Assembly: GCF_003434305.1 (NCBI RefSeq)
Contig: NZ_QKKX01000027.1
Location: forward strand, 1-41,616
Origin: Micromonospora sp. MW-13
GTDB taxonomy: Bacteria > Actinomycetota > Actinomycetes > Mycobacteriales > Micromonosporaceae
Length of the DNA stretch: 41,616 nt
Reading direction: 5' to 3'
Shown here: one piece after another, positions 1-7,613 of the stretch
How the letters are laid out: the number at the start of each line of letters is the position of its first letter
Numbering within the stretch: position 1 is the stretch's first letter
Notes under the pieces: model-generated
The model's input: only the letters and a program-made list of their open reading frames with translations
Told to the model about the DNA's origin: nothing
The model's database searches: none
Position numbers and translations under genes: made by a program

Positions 1-290
1 CCCGACGGTGATGACGTGAACGACTCAGCTCCATAGGCACCGCCGCCCACGTCATCGACCGCCGCCCACAGTCCCGCCCGGGTCACCGTTTCCCCGCCGG
101 CCGGGGACCGCACCCACGACCAGGCAATGGCCCTGCCCCGCGCCACCCTCCAGCCAGGCCACGGCATCGCGTGCGCCCAGGTCAGACACACCTCACCGGT
201 CACCGCCATCGTTGACGGCGGGGGCAGCGGCTGCGGGTTGCGGTCCGCCTCCGGCCCGTCGCCGGGCTGTGGGAGCTGGTGGCTGATCAC
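1..290 (-). CDS. Hypothetical protein, 3' end beyond the left edge
   Basis: A reading frame on the minus strand opens with GTG at 290 and stays open for 96 codons to the left edge. An AAGGAGG ribosome binding site lies 5 nt upstream (plus-strand 296-302), and third codon positions are strongly G/C, as expected of real genes here. The visible protein starts VISHQLPQPG, has a proline-rich first 27 residues, then a stretch with VCLTWAHAMPW and several further tryptophans. I recognise no family. It is divergent from the XRE regulator at 502. The alternative is a chance open frame; the very good ribosome binding site argues against that. Confidence 0.55.
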   Translation of the reverse strand, partial: MISHQLPQPGDGPEADRNPQPLPPPSTMAVTGEVCLTWAHAMPWPGWRVARGRAIAWSWVRSPAGGETVTRAGLWAAVDDVGGGAYGAESFTSSPS

Positions 291-315
291 GCGGGCCTCC
301 TTGGTCGATGGGAGG

Positions 316-352
316 GGGCCCGCCCCGCCAGGGGGAGTGGAGGGGCGGGCCC
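316..352. repeat. Perfect inverted repeat in a divergent intergenic region
   Basis: Arms GGGCCCGCCCC (316-326) and GGGGCGGGCCC (342-352) pair perfectly over 11 bp around a 15-nt loop. The element lies between the leftward gene (start 290) and the XRE gene (start 502), about 14 nt upstream of the leftward gene's ribosome binding site. It could be an operator or an RNA hairpin in the leftward leader. It is not placed as a terminator for any gene seen. Confidence 0.5.
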
Positions 353-501
353 GGGCGGTCGCGCCGCGTTCCCGGGGGTGGAAGGGGCAGCGGCTCCGCT
401 GCGTGACAGTGTGCTGATTGCGGGACTACTGTCGGAAGTCGTTCCGCCCCCACCAGCCCAGCCGTCCGACTCGGCCGACGCGCGTGTGCAGAGGTGTGCA
501 G

Positions 502-1173
502 ATGAACCGGATGCCCATGTTGGAACTGTTCGCCGGAGAGCTGCGCCGCCTGCGGTCCGGCGCGGGCCTGTCGCAGGAGGCCCTCGGTGAGCGGGTGAAC
601 TACTCGGCGTCGCTGGTGGCGGCGGTCGAGCAGTGTCGCCGCCCGCCCCGGGAGGAGTTCACCCAGCGCTGCGACGAGGCGCTGCGGGCCGACGGGCTGC
701 TGGTCCGCATCCGGGAGACGCTGGTGCGGGAGAGCCTGATGCCGTGGTTCCGCGAGTGGGTGACGATCGAGCAGGAGGCGACCGCGCTGCGCAGCTTCGA
801 GCCGCTGGTCGTGCCGGGCCTGCTCCAGACCGAGGCGTACGCCCGCGCGCTGGAGCGCCCGGTCGGCGGCCCCGACGTGATGCGGGAGCAGTTGCGGCAC
901 CTGGTCGAGGTGGGCCGCCGGTCCCGGGTGCACCTGCACCTGGTGCCGCGCGGCGTCGGCGCGTACCCGGGGCTCAACGGCGCGTTCGTGCTCGCCACCC
1001 CGCCCGACAGCGACGACGTCGGCTACCTCGACAACCAGTTGCAGGGCACCATCGTGGAGCGCACGGTGGACGTACACTTGCTGCGGCAGGTGTGGGAGTC
1101 CGTGCGGGCGGAGGCGCTGCCGCACGGGGCCACGCTCACGGCGATCTCGGAGGCGGCAGAGGCATGGACCTGA
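502..1173 (+). CDS. XRE-family HTH regulator with shortened DUF5753 domain
   Basis: A 223-residue DNA-binding regulator of the Scr1/DUF5753 type, abundant in filamentous actinobacteria and usually paired with DUF397 proteins. The helix-turn-helix is at about residues 8-62 (LRSGAGLSQEALGERVNYS). The DUF5753 domain begins at WFREWVTIEQEATALRSFEP and includes VVPGLLQTEAYARAL and the late YLDNQLQG segment. Family members are normally about 270-285 residues. Here YARAL runs directly into ERPVGGPDVMREQL, so roughly 45-55 residues of the domain centre are missing with the frame kept. ATG 502 is chosen because AGAGG lies 7 nt upstream; an in-frame start at 418 lacks such a site. A possible promoter is GTGACA (403-408) and TACTGT (427-432), 18 bp apart. 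Its stop overlaps the DUF397 start by 10 bp. Confidence 0.88.
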   Translation: MNRMPMLELFAGELRRLRSGAGLSQEALGERVNYSASLVAAVEQCRRPPREEFTQRCDEALRADGLLVRIRETLVRESLMPWFREWVTIEQEATALRSFEPLVVPGLLQTEAYARALERPVGGPDVMREQLRHLVEVGRRSRVHLHLVPRGVGAYPGLNGAFVLATPPDSDDVGYLDNQLQGTIVERTVDVHLLRQVWESVRAEALPHGATLTAISEAAEAWT

Positions 1174-1352
1174 CTGGCGCGGTCTGGCGCAAGAGCACCC
1201 GCAGCAGCGGCAATGGCGGCAACTGCGTAGAGGTGGCCGACAACCTCCCGGGGGCGGTCGGGGTGCGGGACAGCAAGGACCGGCGGGGGCCGGTCCTGGT
1301 GTTCGCCCCGGCGGACTGGGCGGCGTTCGTGGCCCACGCGAAGCGGCGCTGA
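1164..1352 (+). CDS. DUF397 domain protein
   Basis: A 62-residue DUF397 protein (MDLTGAVWRKSTRSSGNGGN...). Hallmarks are W-R-K-S-T-R-S-S near the N-terminus, NCVEVA, the VRDSKD motif and a terminal F-x-x-ADWAAFV segment. Proteins of this family are small acidic partners of XRE/DUF5753 regulators and have been linked to developmental control in Streptomyces. The start overlaps the end of the XRE gene by 10 bp in another frame, so the two are probably translationally coupled. The ATG gives exactly the usual family length. Its partner protein has lost part of DUF5753, so the interaction may be altered. Confidence 0.9.
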   Translation: MDLTGAVWRKSTRSSGNGGNCVEVADNLPGAVGVRDSKDRRGPVLVFAPADWAAFVAHAKRR

Positions 1353-1415
1353 GGGCGGCCCGTCCCGCCCGCGTCGTCGCTGGGGATGACCTCGGCGTTC
1401 CTTCGGCTGCCGGTC

Positions 1416-1445
1416 TTGCACCCGCAAGTTACTCGGGAGTAGCGT
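1416..1445 (+). promoter_or_regulatory. Candidate promoter with leaderless start
   Basis: TTGCAC (1416-1421) and TAGCGT (1440-1445) are separated by 18 bp. The -10 box ends 6 nt before ATG 1452, so the transcript would begin at or next to the start codon. No Shine-Dalgarno sequence is present, which fits a leaderless mRNA. Confidence 0.5.
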
Positions 1446-1451
1446 TCGGGC

Positions 1452-1919
1452 ATGAGCATCGACTCTCGCCAGGTGGCGGCCGGCATGCTGGAGGCCGTGC
1501 CCTTCGCCCGTACGCTCGGCGTCGAATTCGTCGAGGTGGCCCCCGAGGCGGAGGGCGGGGTGCGGGCCGTGGTCCGGCTGCCCGACTCGCCGGCCACCCA
1601 CAACCACGTCGGCGGCCCGCACGCCGGGGCGATGTTCACCCTCGGTGAGACCGCCTCCGGCGCGGCGGTGCTGGCCGCGTTCGGGCAGCTCCTCGACCGG
1701 GCCGTCCCGCTGGCGGTGCGGGCGGAGATCGCGTACCGGAAGCTGGCGACGGGGTCGGTGCTGGCCACCGCCCGGCTCGGCCGGCCGGCCTCCGAGGTGA
1801 TCGCCGAGTTGGACGCCGGCCGTCGGCCGGAGTTCCCCGTCGAGGTCGAGATCAGCACCGAGGACGGCACGCCGACCTCGACGATGACCGTGGTCTGGAC
1901 GTTGCGCCCGAACCGCTGA
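1452..1919 (+). CDS. Hotdog-fold protein, DUF4442/PaaI thioesterase-like
   Basis: A 155-residue cytoplasmic protein with a single hotdog fold. The region HNHVGGPHAGAMFTLGETAS (about residues 55-75) resembles the active-site helix region of PaaI/YiiD-type acyl-CoA thioesterases and DUF4442 proteins. It is followed by VPLAVRAEIAYRKLATGSVLATA, typical of the long central strands. The likely role is hydrolysis of an acyl-CoA or acyl carrier thioester, but the substrate cannot be deduced. It appears to be a single-gene unit, with a leaderless-type promoter in front and a hairpin at 1938-1954 behind it. Confidence 0.78.
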   Translation: MSIDSRQVAAGMLEAVPFARTLGVEFVEVAPEAEGGVRAVVRLPDSPATHNHVGGPHAGAMFTLGETASGAAVLAAFGQLLDRAVPLAVRAEIAYRKLATGSVLATARLGRPASEVIAELDAGRRPEFPVEVEISTEDGTPTSTMTVVWTLRPNR

Positions 1920-1937
1920 GCGCGCCGCCGCCCCGGT

Positions 1938-1954
1938 CCCCGCGCGTCGCGGGG
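1938..1954 (+). terminator. Short hairpin after the hotdog gene
   Basis: CCCCGCG (1938-1944), loop CGT, CGCGGGG (1948-1954), 18 nt after the stop codon and just upstream of the pgmB promoter. There is no T-tract, as is common for actinobacterial terminators. Confidence 0.4.
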
Positions 1955-1997
1955 TGAATCCGGTTTGCCGGCTCCGGCCGGTGGATAGATTCGTACC

Positions 1998-2750
1998 GTG
2001 CTGGGCCTGCCTGCTCGTGTGACTGCCTGTCTCTTCGATCTGGACGGTGTGCTGACGCAGACCGCCCGGGTGCACAACGCGGCCTGGACGCAGACGTTCG
2101 ACGCGTTCCTCCGGCGGCACGCGGCGGCCACCGGTGAGCCGTACCGGCCGTTCGACCCGGGGCCCGACTACAACCGGTACGTCGACGGGAAGCCCCGGGC
2201 CGACGGGGTGCGCTCCTTCCTGGCCTCCCGGGGGATCACCCTGCCCGAGGGCTCGCCCGACGACCCGCCGGAGGCGGACACCGTCAACGGGATGGGTAAC
2301 CGGAAGAACGTCGTCCTGCGGGAGCGGATCCGCACCGACGGGGTCGAGACCTATCCGGGTTCGGTGACGTACCTGAAGGCGGCGGCCGACGCCGGCCTGC
2401 GCCGCGCGGTCGTCTCGGCGAGCGCCAACTGCCGGGACGTGGTCGCCGCCGCCGGGCTGGAACCGCTGCTGGAGGCCCGGGTGGACGGGGTGGTCGCCCG
2501 CGAGCAGGGGCTGCGCGGCAAGCCGCACCCGGACAGCTTCCTCGCCGGGGCGAAGCTGCTCGGGGTGGAGCCGGCGCAGGCGGCCGTCTTCGAGGACGCG
2601 TTGGCCGGCGTCGCCGCCGGCCGGGCCGGCGGGTTCGGCTACGTGATCGGCGTGGACCGGGTGGGGCAGGCCGACGAGTTGCGCGCGCACGGGGCGGACG
2701 TCGTGGTGACGGACCTCGCCGACCTGATCGACAGGGGGACACCCGCATGA
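1998..2750 (+). CDS. pgmB: Beta-phosphoglucomutase (HAD family)
   Basis: A 250-residue HAD-superfamily phosphatase-like enzyme that converts beta-glucose 1-phosphate to glucose 6-phosphate. The nucleophile motif is FDLDGVL, with Asp14 as nucleophile and Asp16 as acid/base. The cap domain contains [20 protein letters not shown] and GMGNRKN, typical of actinobacterial beta-phosphoglucomutases. Motif II is [11 protein letters not shown], and the metal-binding motif is [20 protein letters not shown]. The GTG start is preceded by TAGATT (1986-1991), ending 6 nt upstream, with no ribosome binding site, so the transcript is probably leaderless. The stop overlaps the GH65 start by 4 bp. That partnership supports the assignment: the phosphorylase would make the beta-glucose 1-phosphate. 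Confidence 0.88.
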   Translation: MLGLPARVTACLFDLDGVLTQTARVHNAAWTQTFDAFLRRHAAATGEPYRPFDPGPDYNRYVDGKPRADGVRSFLASRGITLPEGSPDDPPEADTVNGMGNRKNVVLRERIRTDGVETYPGSVTYLKAAADAGLRRAVVSASANCRDVVAAAGLEPLLEARVDGVVAREQGLRGKPHPDSFLAGAKLLGVEPAQAAVFEDALAGVAAGRAGGFGYVIGVDRVGQADELRAHGADVVVTDLADLIDRGTPA

Positions 2751-5119
2751 TCCGCGAACGCGCCTATCCGGTGGAGCCCTGGCACATCCGGGAGACCCGC
2801 CTCGACCTGGACGTGCTGGCCCAGTCCGAGTCGGTCTTCGCGCTCTCCAACGGGCACATCGGGCTGCGCGGCAACCTGGACGAGGGCGAGCCGCACGGCC
2901 TGCCCGGCACCTACCTGAACTCCTTCTACGAGCTGCGCCCGCTGCCGTACGCCGAGGCGGGCTTCGGCTTTCCCGAGTCCGGCCAGACCATCGTCAACGT
3001 CACCAACGGCAAGCTGATCCGGCTGCTCGTCGACGACGAGCCGCTCGACGTGCGGTACGGCGAACTGATCTCCCACGAGCGGGTCCTCGACCTGCGGACC
3101 GGGACCCTGCACCGGGAGCTGCACTGGCGTTCCCCGGCCGGCCGGGAGGTCAGGGTCCGCAGCACCCGGCTGGTGTCGTTCACCCAGCGGTCGGTCGCCG
3201 CGATCCACTACGAGGTGGAGGCGGTCGGCGGGCCGCTGCGGCTGATCCTCCAGTCCGAACTGGTGGCCAACGAGAACCTGCCGGCGCAGAGCCGCGACCC
3301 CCGGGTGGCGGCGGTGCTGGAGTCGCCGTTGCAGGCCGAGGAGGAGCTGACCACCCACGACGGCGGCCTGCTGATCCACCGGACCAAGGTCAGCGGGCTG
3401 CGGGTGGCCGCCGCCATGGACCACGACGTGCACGCCCCCGAGCACACCACCGTCGCGACCGAGGGGTACGAGGACTGGGTGCGTACCACCATCGGGTGCG
3501 TGCTCAAGCCCGGCGAGACGCTGCGGGTGGTCAAGTACCTGGCGTACGGCTGGTCCAGCCGGCGGTCGCTGCCGGCGCTGCGCGACCAGGTCGGCGCGGC
3601 GCTGACCGCCGCCCGCCTGGACGGCTGGGACGGGCTGCGCCGGGAGCAGCGGGAGTACCTCGACGAGTTCTGGGACGCCGCCGACGTCCGGGTGGAGGGT
3701 GACCCGGAGGTGCAGCAGGCCGTCCGGTTCGGGCTTTTCCACGTGCTCCAGGCCGGCGCCCGGGCCGAGCGCCGGCCGATCTCCGCGAAGGGCCTGACCG
3801 GCCCCGGGTACGACGGGCACGTGTTCTGGGACACCGAGATGTTCGTGCTGCCGGTGCTGACCTACACCCAGCCCAGCGCGGTGCGGAACGCCCTGTACTG
3901 GCGGCACTCCACGCTCGGACAGGCACGCGACCGGGCCCGGACGCTGAACCTCGCCGGCGCGGCCTTCCCGTGGCGCACCATCGAGGGCCCGGAGTCGTCG
4001 GCGTACTGGCCGGCCGGCACGGCGGCGTTCCACATCGCCGCCGACGTCGCCGAAGCGCTGCGCCGGTACGTGCTGGTCACCGGCGACGAGGGGCTGGAGC
4101 GGGAGATCGGCCTGGAGTTGCTGGTCGAGACGGCCCGGCTGTGGCGCTCGCTCGGGCACCACGACCGCGACGGCCGGTTCCACATCGACGGGGTGACCGG
4201 CCCGGACGAGTACACCGCCGTGAAGAACGACAACATCTACACCAACCTGATGGCGCAGCGGAACCTGCTCACCGCCGCCGAGTGCGCGATGCGCTTCCGG
4301 GACCAGGCCATCGACCTCGGGGTGACCGAGGAGGAGGCGGCGGCCTGGCGGGACGCGGCGAACGCGATGTGCCTCCCGTACGACGCCGGGGTCGACGTGC
4401 ACGAGCAGGTGGAGGGGTTCACCCGGCTCCAGGAGTGGGACTTCGAGCACACCCCGGCCGAGAAGTACCCGCTGCTGCTGCACTACCCGTACTTCGACCT
4501 GTACCGCAAGCAGGTGGTCAAGCAGGCCGACCTGGTGCTCGCCATGCACTGGCGGGGGGACGCGTTCAGCGACGAGGAGAAGCGGCGCAACTTCCTCTAC
4601 TACGAGCGGCGGACGGTGCGGGACTCGTCCCTGTCGGCGTGCACCCAGGCGGTGATGGCGGCCGAGGTCGGCTACCTGGAGCTGGCACACCGGTACCTGC
4701 GCGAGGCCGCGCTGATGGACCTGCACGACCTGAACGAGAACACCCGCGACGGGGTGCACATGGCGTCCCTCGCCGGGGCGTGGATCGCCCTGGTCGCCGG
4801 GTTCGGCGGGCTGCGCGACCACGACGGGCTGCTGACGTTCGCGCCCCGGCTGCCGAGCCGGCTGGGCCGGCTGGAGTTCTCGTTGCAGTGGCGGGGCATG
4901 CGGCTGCGGGTCGACGTCCGGCCGCACCAGACCACGTACGCGCTGCGGCACAACTGCACCGACGAGGTGGTGGAGCTGCGGCACCACGGCGAGAAGGTGC
5001 GGGTCACCTGCGCCGAGCCGGTCACCGTGCCGGTGCCGCCGTTCGACCCGCCCGGCTCCGAGCCGGAGCAGCCGCCCGGCCGGGCGCCCCTGCTGCACCT
5101 GCCGGAAGACGTCAGCTAG
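2747..5119 (+). CDS. Glycoside hydrolase family 65 disaccharide phosphorylase
   Basis: A 790-residue GH65 protein, the usual length. It would phosphorolyse an alpha-linked glucose disaccharide (maltose, trehalose, kojibiose or nigerose) to beta-glucose 1-phosphate plus glucose in the cytoplasm. The order is an N-terminal beta-sandwich (about 1-270, with [19 protein letters not shown]), a helical linker, an (alpha/alpha)6 barrel (about 310-690) and a small C-terminal domain. [13 protein letters not shown] and the catalytic-acid motif [17 protein letters not shown] are clear; the general acid is Glu488. [12 protein letters not shown] lies in the region that binds phosphate in this family. Overlap with pgmB favours a phosphorylase over a hydrolase. 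Specificity cannot be read from sequence alone. No signal peptide is seen. Confidence 0.9.
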   Translation: MIRERAYPVEPWHIRETRLDLDVLAQSESVFALSNGHIGLRGNLDEGEPHGLPGTYLNSFYELRPLPYAEAGFGFPESGQTIVNVTNGKLIRLLVDDEPLDVRYGELISHERVLDLRTGTLHRELHWRSPAGREVRVRSTRLVSFTQRSVAAIHYEVEAVGGPLRLILQSELVANENLPAQSRDPRVAAVLESPLQAEEELTTHDGGLLIHRTKVSGLRVAAAMDHDVHAPEHTTVATEGYEDWVRTTIGCVLKPGETLRVVKYLAYGWSSRRSLPALRDQVGAALTAARLDGWDGLRREQREYLDEFWDAADVRVEGDPEVQQAVRFGLFHVLQAGARAERRPISAKGLTGPGYDGHVFWDTEMFVLPVLTYTQPSAVRNALYWRHSTLGQARDRARTLNLAGAAFPWRTIEGPESSAYWPAGTAAFHIAADVAEALRRYVLVTGDEGLEREIGLELLVETARLWRSLGHHDRDGRFHIDGVTGPDEYTAVKNDNIYTNLMAQRNLLTAAECAMRFRDQAIDLGVTEEEAAAWRDAANAMCLPYDAGVDVHEQVEGFTRLQEWDFEHTPAEKYPLLLHYPYFDLYRKQVVKQADLVLAMHWRGDAFSDEEKRRNFLYYERRTVRDSSLSACTQAVMAAEVGYLELAHRYLREAALMDLHDLNENTRDGVHMASLAGAWIALVAGFGGLRDHDGLLTFAPRLPSRLGRLEFSLQWRGMRLRVDVRPHQTTYALRHNCTDEVVELRHHGEKVRVTCAEPVTVPVPPFDPPGSEPEQPPGRAPLLHLPEDVS

Positions 5120-5136
5120 CCGCCGGCGGCGGGTCC

Positions 5137-5171
5137 CCGGTCGGGCGGGCGGCGCGCGCCCACCCGACCGG
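5137..5171. terminator. Bidirectional hairpin terminator
   Basis: CCGGTCGGG-c-GGGC (5137-5150) pairs with GCCC-a-CCCGACCGG (5158-5171), giving 9 plus 4 bp with one mismatch. It lies between the convergent GH65 gene and the small gene at 5177. Confidence 0.6.
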
Positions 5172-5176
5172 GAGGC

Positions 5177-5359
5177 TCAGAACTGTCGCCCGTTGGAGGG
5201 CCGGCCGGCCGCGTCGCGCGGGGAGACCGTCCGGGGGTCGTCGGCGGTGCGGGCCTGCGCCGCCTCGTCCGCCCAGTCCCGGCCGCGTTCGGCGTCCCGT
5301 TCCCGCCGTTCGTCCCGCTCGGCGGCCTGCTGCTGCGACCTGTTCTGCTGTCGGGCCAT
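5177..5359 (-). CDS. Small charged hypothetical protein
   Basis: A 60-residue protein starting MARQQNRSQQQAAERDERRERD, almost entirely charged or polar, with no hydrophobic segment. It is probably disordered or a single helix. A GAGG ribosome binding site lies 6 nt before the ATG on the minus strand. The frame ends just short of the terminator at 5137-5171. It is downstream of thioredoxin on the same strand, but a hairpin at 5410-5434 separates them. Function unknown. The low-complexity composition leaves some doubt, but the placement and ribosome binding site support a real gene. Confidence 0.55.
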   Translation of the reverse strand: MARQQNRSQQQAAERDERRERDAERGRDWADEAAQARTADDPRTVSPRDAAGRPSNGRQF

Positions 5360-5409
5360 GACGATCCTCGCGATCCGTCGGGGCGCGGCTGCGCCGGTGC
5401 TGCGGTCAC

Positions 5410-5434
5410 CCCGGGCCTTCCCGGCCGGCCCGGG
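5410..5434 (-). terminator. Hairpin after thioredoxin
   Basis: CCCGGGCC (5410-5417) and GGCCCGGG (5427-5434) form an 8-bp stem with a 9-nt loop, 35 nt beyond the thioredoxin stop on the minus strand. Confidence 0.45.
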
Positions 5435-5468
5435 CGCAAACGACGCCGACGGAGCGACGGGCTGCCGG

Positions 5469-5816
5469 TCAGGGCTCCAGGTGACGGGCGAAGCTCAGCC
5501 GCAGGTGGTTCTTCGGCCGGGCCCCGACGATCGAGCCGACCACCTCGCCGCCGCGGAACATCAGCAGGGTCGGCATCGACATCACCCCGTACGCCCGGGC
5601 GGTGGCCGGGTTCTCGTCCGTGTCGACGGTGACCACCCGCAGCCGGTCCCCGAACTCCCCGGCCAACTCGGCGAGGCTCCGCGAGACCGCCAGGCAGGGC
5701 GGGCACCACTCGGCCCAGAAGTCGACCACCACCGGCCGGTCGGCGGCCAGCACCGTCTCGGCGAACGTGGCGTCGGTGACGGCGGTCAGCGGGGGACGTC
5801 CCGTTTCCTGAAGCAT
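5469..5816 (-). CDS. Thioredoxin with WCPPC active site
   Basis: A 115-residue thioredoxin: cytoplasmic, without a signal peptide. VVVDFWAEWCPPCLAVS places redox cysteines at 38 and 41, and MSMPTLLMF carries the cis-proline. The active site reads WCPPC rather than the usual WCGPC; Pro in the first variable position is less common and would shift redox potential. GGGAGG lies 4 nt upstream of the ATG, inside the end of the MerR gene. The 31-bp overlap with that gene means the two are co-transcribed from the promoter at 6212-6242, so this thioredoxin is probably under MerR control. Confidence 0.9.
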   Translation of the reverse strand: MLQETGRPPLTAVTDATFAETVLAADRPVVVDFWAEWCPPCLAVSRSLAELAGEFGDRLRVVTVDTDENPATARAYGVMSMPTLLMFRGGEVVGSIVGARPKNHLRLSFARHLEP

Positions 5817-6178
5817 GTTTCCTCCCGGTGCGCGATGGCCTGGGTGAGTTGGTCGTGCAACTGCCGCCGCACCGCGCCCGGCCGGTCGAGGTAGGCGTCC
5901 ACCTCGGCGAGCTTGCGGCGCAGCACGGCCACCGAGTCCGGGCAGACGTCGCCGGAGGAGTGGCCGGCCCGCAGGCAGGCCACGAACGGCCGGATGTCGT
6001 CCAGGCCGAACCCCACGGCCAGCAGGGCCCGGATCTCGTGCACCACCCGCAGCTCCGCCTCGTCGTAGACCCGGTAGCCGTTGGCCGAGCGTCGGGGCCG
6101 GACCAGCCCCTGCGTCTCGTAGTACCGCAGGGTCCGGGTGCTCGTACCGGCACGTTCCGCCAGTTCGCCGATCCGCAT
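5786..6178 (-). CDS. MerR-family transcriptional regulator with cysteines
   Basis: A 130-residue MerR regulator. The winged helix-turn-helix is at residues 1-40 (MRIGELAERAGTSTRTLRYY, then NGYRVYDEAEL), followed by the dimerisation helix. Cys68 and Cys79 (CLRAGHSSGDVC) and Cys122 near the C-terminus could sense metal or thiol oxidation, but no metal-site consensus such as SoxR's is evident. AGGAGG lies 5 nt before the ATG. It is the first gene of an operon with thioredoxin. A dyad in a 19-bp promoter spacer just upstream suggests it regulates its own operon. An oxidative or disulphide-stress role is inferred from the thioredoxin partner. Confidence 0.88.
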   Translation of the reverse strand: MRIGELAERAGTSTRTLRYYETQGLVRPRRSANGYRVYDEAELRVVHEIRALLAVGFGLDDIRPFVACLRAGHSSGDVCPDSVAVLRRKLAEVDAYLDRPGAVRRQLHDQLTQAIAHREETCFRKRDVPR

Positions 6179-6211
6179 CCGAACCTCCTCCGCCGGCCCG
6201 CCCTGCCCGCC

Positions 6212-6242
6212 ACGCTAGACCTTGTCGCCGGTGTCAAGGCAA
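6212..6242 (-). promoter_or_regulatory. MerR-type promoter and operator of the merR-thioredoxin operon
   Basis: On the minus strand a -35 TTGCCT (plus 6237-6242) and a -10 TAGCGT (plus 6212-6217) are 19 bp apart, the long spacer typical of MerR-activated promoters. The spacer contains a 20-bp imperfect dyad at 6220-6239 (arms CCTTG and CAAGG, centre CCGG). A MerR dimer would bind here and realign the promoter. Confidence 0.65.
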
Positions 6243-6305
6243 CGGCGAATTCCGGCCGCCGGGGCGGGTAGTCAGGCGGGACGAGGAACAGGAAGGGGTG
6301 CCGAG

Positions 6306-6989
6306 ATGGCGGCTCGTGGACAGGCCGGTACGACGACCAGGGGCGGCGAGGTCACGATCCCGGTGGGGGACGCCGGACTGCCGGCCGACGTGCTGGTGCC
6401 GGCCGGGGCGACCGGGGTGGTCCTCTTCGCGCACGGCAGCGGCAGCTCGCGGCACAGCCCCCGGAACACGGCCGTCGCCGGGGTGCTGCGCGAACGGGCG
6501 CTCGGCACGGTGCTGGTCGACCTGCTCACCCCGGAGGAGGACCGGGTCGACGCCCGGACGGCCGAACTGCGCTTCGACATCGGGCTGCTCGCCGACCGCC
6601 TGGCCGCGATCGTGGACTGGATGGCCGGCGATCCGGCCCTGAGCCGGCTGCCGGTGGGCCTGTTCGGGGCGAGTACCGGAGCCGCCGCCGCACTGGTGGC
6701 CGCGGCGGCCCGGCCCGAGCGGGTCCGGGCGGTGGTGTCCCGGGGCGGCCGGCCCGACCTGGCCGGCCCCGCCCTGTCCCGGGTGCAGGCCCCGACACTG
6801 CTGCTGGTGGGCGGCCTGGACGCGGAGGTGATCGGGCTGAACGAGGAGGCGGCGGCCGACCTCGGCGAGGTGGCCGAGCTGCGGGTGGTGCCCGGCGCGA
6901 CCCACCTGTTCGAGGAGCCGGGCACCCTGGAGCGGGTCGCCGACGCGGCGGCGGACTGGTTCGCCGGGCATCTGCGCCCCGGGGCCTGA
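6306..6989 (+). CDS. Alpha/beta hydrolase, dienelactone hydrolase-like
   Basis: A 227-residue cytoplasmic alpha/beta hydrolase. VVLFAHGSGSSRHSPRN is the oxyanion region, GLFGASTGAAAALVAAA holds the nucleophile Ser in G-x-S-x-G, LLLVGGLDAEV carries the likely catalytic Asp and GATHLFEEPG the His. In other actinobacteria this domain is often found alone or fused to a phosphoribosyltransferase; no fusion is present. ATG 6306 is chosen because AGGAAGGGG lies about 8 nt upstream; an in-frame ATG at 6222 would run through the MerR promoter. Substrate unknown. Confidence 0.82.
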   Translation: MAARGQAGTTTRGGEVTIPVGDAGLPADVLVPAGATGVVLFAHGSGSSRHSPRNTAVAGVLRERALGTVLVDLLTPEEDRVDARTAELRFDIGLLADRLAAIVDWMAGDPALSRLPVGLFGASTGAAAALVAAAARPERVRAVVSRGGRPDLAGPALSRVQAPTLLLVGGLDAEVIGLNEEAAADLGEVAELRVVPGATHLFEEPGTLERVADAAADWFAGHLRPGA

Positions 6990-7040
6990 CTCAGACGGTG
7001 GTCGGCTTTCGGCGACGTCCCTACCCGTCCGGCGACTCTC

Positions 7041-7079
7041 CGACACCCCCACCGCCGCGCTCGGATCCCGGGGGTGTCG
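7041..7079 (+). terminator. Inverted repeat after the hydrolase
   Basis: CGACACCCCC (7041-7050) and GGGGGTGTCG (7070-7079) pair perfectly over 10 bp with a 19-nt loop, 51 nt after the hydrolase stop. A terminator is the simplest reading. Confidence 0.45.
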
Positions 7080-7185
7080 CCTCCGGCGGGTCGGTGCCCG
7101 TCCCGGGAGCCCCGACCGGCCCGGTGCCGGTTTGCGGCCGGCGGCCCAGGGAAGGCCCTGCCAGGACCGAGTGGAGGAGGAACGC

Positions 7186-7371
7186 ATGCGCGACTTCATG
7201 GACAAGGCGAAGGACTTCGCCGACAAGCACGACAAGCAGGTCGACCAGGGCCTCGACAAGGCAGGCGACCAGGCCGACCAGCGCACCGAGGGCAAGTACG
7301 ACAAGCAGATCGACAAGGGTGTCGACATGGCCCAGCAGCGCACCGGCGAGGGCGACACCTCGCCGCGCTGA
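7186..7371 (+). CDS. Small antitoxin-like protein (MT0933/Rv0909 type)
   Basis: A 61-residue hydrophilic helical protein, MRDFMDKAKDFADKHDKQ..., with repeated D-K-x-x-D and QIDKGVDMAQQRTG motifs. This matches the family annotated as MT0933-like antitoxin (Rv0909 homologues). GGAGGAGG lies 5 nt before the ATG; an upstream in-frame start at 7132 lacks this. No toxin gene is adjacent: the next gene is a P450 240 bp away, behind a strong terminator. The antitoxin label comes from the family name only. A general stress or hydrophilin-like role is equally possible. Confidence 0.8.
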   Translation: MRDFMDKAKDFADKHDKQVDQGLDKAGDQADQRTEGKYDKQIDKGVDMAQQRTGEGDTSPR

Positions 7372-7416
7372 CCCGACGCCGGTCGCGGCCCGCGCGCCCG
7401 CGAACAGGGCGTGCCA

Positions 7417-7456
7417 GGCCCGGCCGGCGGCGGGGCTACCCGCCGCCGGCCGGGCC
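7417..7456 (+). terminator. Strong hairpin terminator
   Basis: An 18-bp perfect stem (7417-7434 with 7439-7456) closes on a 4-nt GCTA loop, 45 nt after the antitoxin-like gene. It should isolate that gene from the P450. Confidence 0.65.
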
Positions 7457-7470
7457 GCCGCGAGCCTCTT

Positions 7471-7492
7471 CCGGGTACGAAATCCAACCCGG
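7471..7492. promoter_or_regulatory. Dyad upstream of the P450 gene
   Basis: CCGGGT (7471-7476) and ACCCGG (7487-7492) form an inverted repeat with a 10-bp spacer in an otherwise relatively AT-rich patch. A TACCAT box follows at 7521-7526. This is a possible operator for the P450-ferredoxin operon; no regulator gene is adjacent. Confidence 0.3.
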
Positions 7493-7613
7493 TCACTGGC
7501 CGAGGATCGACCTCTCTCGCTACCATCCGCATTCGGGGCATGACTCGCCGTGGAGTCGCGCCCGGCGGTCGGACGGCCCGACGGCGGGGCCGTGGACGAG
7601 AGGAATTCATCCG

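Noticed and set aside
193..1125. Minus-strand open frame of 310 codons at the left
   Set aside because: Antisense to the well-supported XRE gene, with low-complexity composition and no motif.
7186..7371. Toxin-antitoxin system
   Set aside because: The protein resembles an annotated antitoxin family, but no toxin-like gene is adjacent and a strong terminator separates it from the P450.
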